Positions 61,935-64,000 of a stretch of 64,000 nucleotides of DNA are shown here, piece by piece; the stretch's first letter is position 1; each line of letters starts with the position of its first letter. Made by a program: the position numbers and the translations under genes. The DNA comes from Azophilus sp965200465. Its GTDB lineage: Bacteria; Pseudomonadota; Gammaproteobacteria; Pseudomonadales; Azotimanducaceae. Location of the stretch: assembly GCA_965200465.1 (NCBI GenBank), contig OZ241358.1:1054001-1118000 (forward strand). The letters are read 5' to 3'. The notes beneath the pieces are model-generated. The model saw only the letters and a program-made list of their open reading frames with translations. It searched no databases and was not told the DNA's origin.

Positions 61935-62609
61935 TCACAGAGCGGATGCGCGACGCAGGTCATCCGCATCCAAATGGTAGTGCAGGTTCTCAAGCGAGAC
62001 GATGACCAGATTCTCCGCCGGCAAGGCGGTCCAATGCGGATCGCCAGGCTGCGCGGAGAACAAGGCCGCCGGCGCCATGCCGCTCAACAGGGCGTCGTAG
62101 CCCAAAGGGATCGAGACGTGGCCGGGAAGCAGCCAAGGCTCGGAGACCCGCGTCTCTGTTGCGCACAGCCGACGCTCCGCCAACTGGTTTATGTGGTTGG
62201 CGTAGTCAAGTGCGCCGTCGCCGAACAACGCCCGAAATCCATCCGCAATCTCCTTGATGGAAAGTCCGCAGGTGGCTATAAAACGCACCATTTGGTCCTC
62301 CCTCATACTGGGAAAGGCCCATTCCAACGCGCTCAGCACCCGCCCGTGAAATCGACGCTCCTGGAACGCCCGGCGCACCTCGGCGCCGTTGGCTCGGTAT
62401 TTGTGGTTCAACCCCGATGTGGCCTTTCCCACATGTCCATCCACGCACTGATCCGCCAAGGCGTCGGTGATGTTGTCCGGGCGTTCCTTGAGAAGTGTGT
62501 GGTTGAAAAAATGCGGCGGTCGCAACACCCCTCCCGTCCGGACCTTCGGCTCAAAGCGCTTGGCCAGTTCCGCCGGATGATACGCGAGATGTTCGCCCCT
62601 GCCGCTCAT
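61935..62609 (-). CDS. Unknown protein coupled to an AbiEii-like nucleotidyltransferase
   Basis: 224 residues. Its ATG overlaps the stop of the upstream nucleotidyltransferase gene (ATGA, 62606-62609), so the two are made together. I do not recognise the family. Visible features: PPHFFNHTLLKERPDN near residue 33, ALEWAFPSMREDQMVRFIAT (residues 90-115), then LSIKEIADGFRALFGDGALDYANH and a final segment VIVSLENLHYHLDADDL. No signal peptide or membrane span. The pairing suggests a toxin-antitoxin or defence module, which is inference. Confidence 0.6.
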   Translation of the reverse strand: MSGRGEHLAYHPAELAKRFEPKVRTGGVLRPPHFFNHTLLKERPDNITDALADQCVDGHVGKATSGLNHKYRANGAEVRRAFQERRFHGRVLSALEWAFPSMREDQMVRFIATCGLSIKEIADGFRALFGDGALDYANHINQLAERRLCATETRVSEPWLLPGHVSIPLGYDALLSGMAPAALFSAQPGDPHWTALPAENLVIVSLENLHYHLDADDLRRASAL

Positions 62610-63364
62610 GGGCCGTCCCCCATGACGCCGTCGCCATCATCTCCGTCAAAGACGGGCGCTTTCTCCGCAACAGGGATCAGGGATGCGTCTCGCTGCGCCA
62701 CAGCTAGCGCCACCGCCTGCGGAATGCCATGCAGGTCCAGGTCGTATGTGGGGCTGATGATCCTGTCCTCATCCAGTTCATGCCAGTTGGGTGGCATGTC
62801 GTGCAGCCTTTTCGCGTAAATTCGCACTTGCTCAGGCATGAGTTGCGAAAAGTGATCATGCAAAAGTTTGGGGCTCTCTCGCATGCACACGGCCATGTCA
62901 TACAGGTCCCGAATGGGTACGCGCCCGTCACCTCGCCGGCCGAAGCGGAAGCGGCCATGTATTTTGCCGATGAACACCTCTTCAATGGTTGCCGCCTGCG
63001 TCCGCGTTCCCCCCACTGTGTCCCGCCCGAACTCCAAACGCATCCAGTGCGCCACGCCCACTGAGAACCGTACATCTGCAACACGGCCCTGAACGCCGTC
63101 GGCGTCGAAGCCTTCGACCCAATGCCCGCCGCCCTCAACCGACTTGGCGGCGATGCGCATGCGGTCATACTTCAAGCGCTTGTCCTCGCCCAAGGCCGCT
63201 TCCGGCAAGAAAAAATCCAAGTCCGCGGATGTTCTGTGGTTCCAAATCGCCTGCAGAACGCTTCCGCCGCTCAGCACAAGATGCTGTTCGGGCAGGCCGG
63301 CGGAAAGCAGTTCCACTGTGGCGTCAAAAGCCTCCGACAGGTGGGACGGCAGAATCAGGCACAT
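62606..63364 (-). CDS. Nucleotidyltransferase, AbiEii/AbiGii (DUF1814)-like
   Basis: 252 residues from ATG 63364 (GGGAG about 9 bases upstream; an earlier TTG is less likely). The nucleotidyltransferase core is visible: LVLSGGSVLQAIWNHRTSAD then LDFFLPEA, the GGS...R-x-S-x-DLDF pattern of AbiEii toxins. A VEEVFIGKIHGRFRFGRRGD-like segment and RVPIRDLYDMAVCM complete the fold. AbiEii proteins modify tRNA or other targets with nucleotides and abort phage growth. The usual AbiEi antitoxin is not present; instead the unknown gene downstream is translationally coupled. Confidence 0.75.
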   Translation of the reverse strand: MCLILPSHLSEAFDATVELLSAGLPEQHLVLSGGSVLQAIWNHRTSADLDFFLPEAALGEDKRLKYDRMRIAAKSVEGGGHWVEGFDADGVQGRVADVRFSVGVAHWMRLEFGRDTVGGTRTQAATIEEVFIGKIHGRFRFGRRGDGRVPIRDLYDMAVCMRESPKLLHDHFSQLMPEQVRIYAKRLHDMPPNWHELDEDRIISPTYDLDLHGIPQAVALAVAQRDASLIPVAEKAPVFDGDDGDGVMGDGP

Positions 63365-63373
63365 ATGCGACAA

Positions 63374-63604
63374 CTCCCATTGGGCAGTTCCACTGCTTAT
63401 TGTAACATCGCCTGCGCTAGGGCTAGGAATTGGTCGCGTTGACTGTGCGTCACACCTCCATTGTCAAAAGCCCTCCGCCTTGGGAAAAGCCGCCCGTGCG
63501 GCGCGGCACAGGTCGCCGCATGGTGATGGGACGCCCCGCATCCGGCAGCGCCGCCCGCCGTCAGCCTTCGTCGCCATTGCCGGCTTCTCCCATGCGCCCG
63601 ATGC
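63374..63604 (+). other. Gap with no recognised gene
   Basis: About 230 bases upstream of the AbiEii-like gene. It should contain that gene's promoter; CCTAGCGCAGGCGATGTTACAATAAG on the minus strand near 63395-63420 has a TACAAT-like -10. The rest has no frames or repeats worth naming. Confidence 0.35.
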
Positions 63605-63850
63605 TCATTGCCGCCCGCCCAAACGCTTCGGGGGCGGGGGATAGGGGACGGGATCGAACTTAAGCCGTCTGACCCCTTCCGACAGCGTGGCCCGGACCTC
63701 CCTAGGATGCCACCCCTTGGCGGCTTCGCGGCGGACCTCGGCCAAGTACATCCTGGCTAGGTTGCCGGCCCAGTAGAGTCCGGCCCTCCCCGCCGCGCCG
63801 CCGAGCCACTGCGTCCGTTCCGGGACAGTCCAAGAATGCGCCCCGCCGCC
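63605..63850 (-). pseudogene. C-terminal fragment of an unidentified protein
   Basis: The minus strand reads HSWTVPERTQWLGGAAGRAG, LYWAGNLARMYLAEVRREAA, KGWHPREVRATLSEGVRRLK and FDPVPYPPPPKRLGGRQ before a stop at 63605-63607. It is clearly protein-like but has no start. Its upstream side runs into poorly coding sequence next to the IS481-like fragment. Family not recognised. Confidence 0.45.
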
Positions 63851-63895
63851 TCGTTGATCCCGGCGCCGTCGAAGCCGCGCAGCAGGGTGAACATG

Positions 63896-64000
63896 GCCGT
63901 GCCGCCCCGACGACCGCAGTTGAACGTCGTCGTCGAGCGGGCCAACCGAACCGCCCGATCCGAGTGCTGGCGCGCCTGCGATGGCGAACTGAACTGCGCG
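63896..64000 (+). pseudogene. IS481-like transposase fragment at window edge
   Basis: Reads PPRRPQLNVVVERANRTARS, then ECWRACDGELNCA and runs off the right edge. It matches the fragment at 46650-46740 almost residue for residue (RRPQL, VERANRTAR, ECWR, DGELNC). The 5-prime part is missing here too; the 3-prime part lies outside the window. Confidence 0.75.

Noticed and set aside
63648..63665. GGGATCGAACTTAAG resembling the T-arm of a minus-strand tRNA
   Set aside because: It is part of a protein-like frame (RRLKFDPVPYP), and the other tRNA arms are missing.

Overview
The window is GC-rich, densely coded DNA that looks like a gammaproteobacterial chromosome. The evidence is a perM-tusA-bepA neighbourhood, a malate dehydrogenase of the proteobacterial cytosolic type, gltB/gltD, an rnf operon, a TonB receptor under a TPP riboswitch, and a TRAP transporter. 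The species cannot be named from sequence alone. Two long G/C homopolymers, relic transposases and an integrated element suggest an environmental or host-associated lineage, which is inference. No rRNA, tRNA or CRISPR array was recognised.

Layout. 1-3986: AI-2E/PerM exporter (partial), tusA, bepA, nadA and a tandem pair of secreted unknown proteins. 4152-18058: a propionate-to-succinyl-CoA set (mutA and mce on +, pccB-pccA on -) beside glutamate synthase (gltB-gltD) and a retropepsin-like protease. 18168-28455: GNAT, Nudix, two GT-C-like membrane proteins (the second broken by a C15 tract), mdh, DUF2147, an MBL hydrolase, ogt, a BCCT transporter and a SYLF protein.

28456-37003 is the accessory region. 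It holds a RiPP-precursor-like small ORF interrupted by a G16 tract, a segment with alternative RNA pairings, and four small exported proteins, three of which share signal-peptide DNA. It also holds a 25-bp palindrome with repeated CACAATT half-sites, a D5-type primase-helicase, a DNA methyltransferase, a 33-bp direct repeat, a small membrane protein, an N-terminally truncated integrase with a terminator, and a Uma2 nuclease unit between 10-bp inverted repeats. This reads as a decayed satellite-phage or integrative element with later insertions.

36998-49261: a TolB-propeller amidohydrolase, a thiamin-regulated TonB receptor with three hairpin repeats inside its 5-prime coding region, an FAD-linked oxidase, pseudogene debris, a nitrilase-fold protein lacking the catalytic Cys and Lys, an IS481-like relic, DUF1330, VOC and MFS genes. 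49395-55000: an oxidoreductase pseudogene, argG and an rnf operon. No separate rnfC is present; rnfB carries what looks like the C-terminal ferredoxin part of RnfC. 55238-64000: TRAP dctPQM, a PaaI thioesterase, a coniferyl-type aldehyde dehydrogenase, a second copy of the nitrilase-like gene in opposite orientation, an AbiEii-like nucleotidyltransferase translationally coupled to an unknown partner, and another IS481-like fragment at the window edge.

Most notable: two off-by-one homopolymers that may act as ON/OFF switches, the RnfB-RnfC' fusion without an NADH-binding subunit, the riboswitch-controlled receptor with embedded hairpin repeats, and the exported-protein/satellite element.
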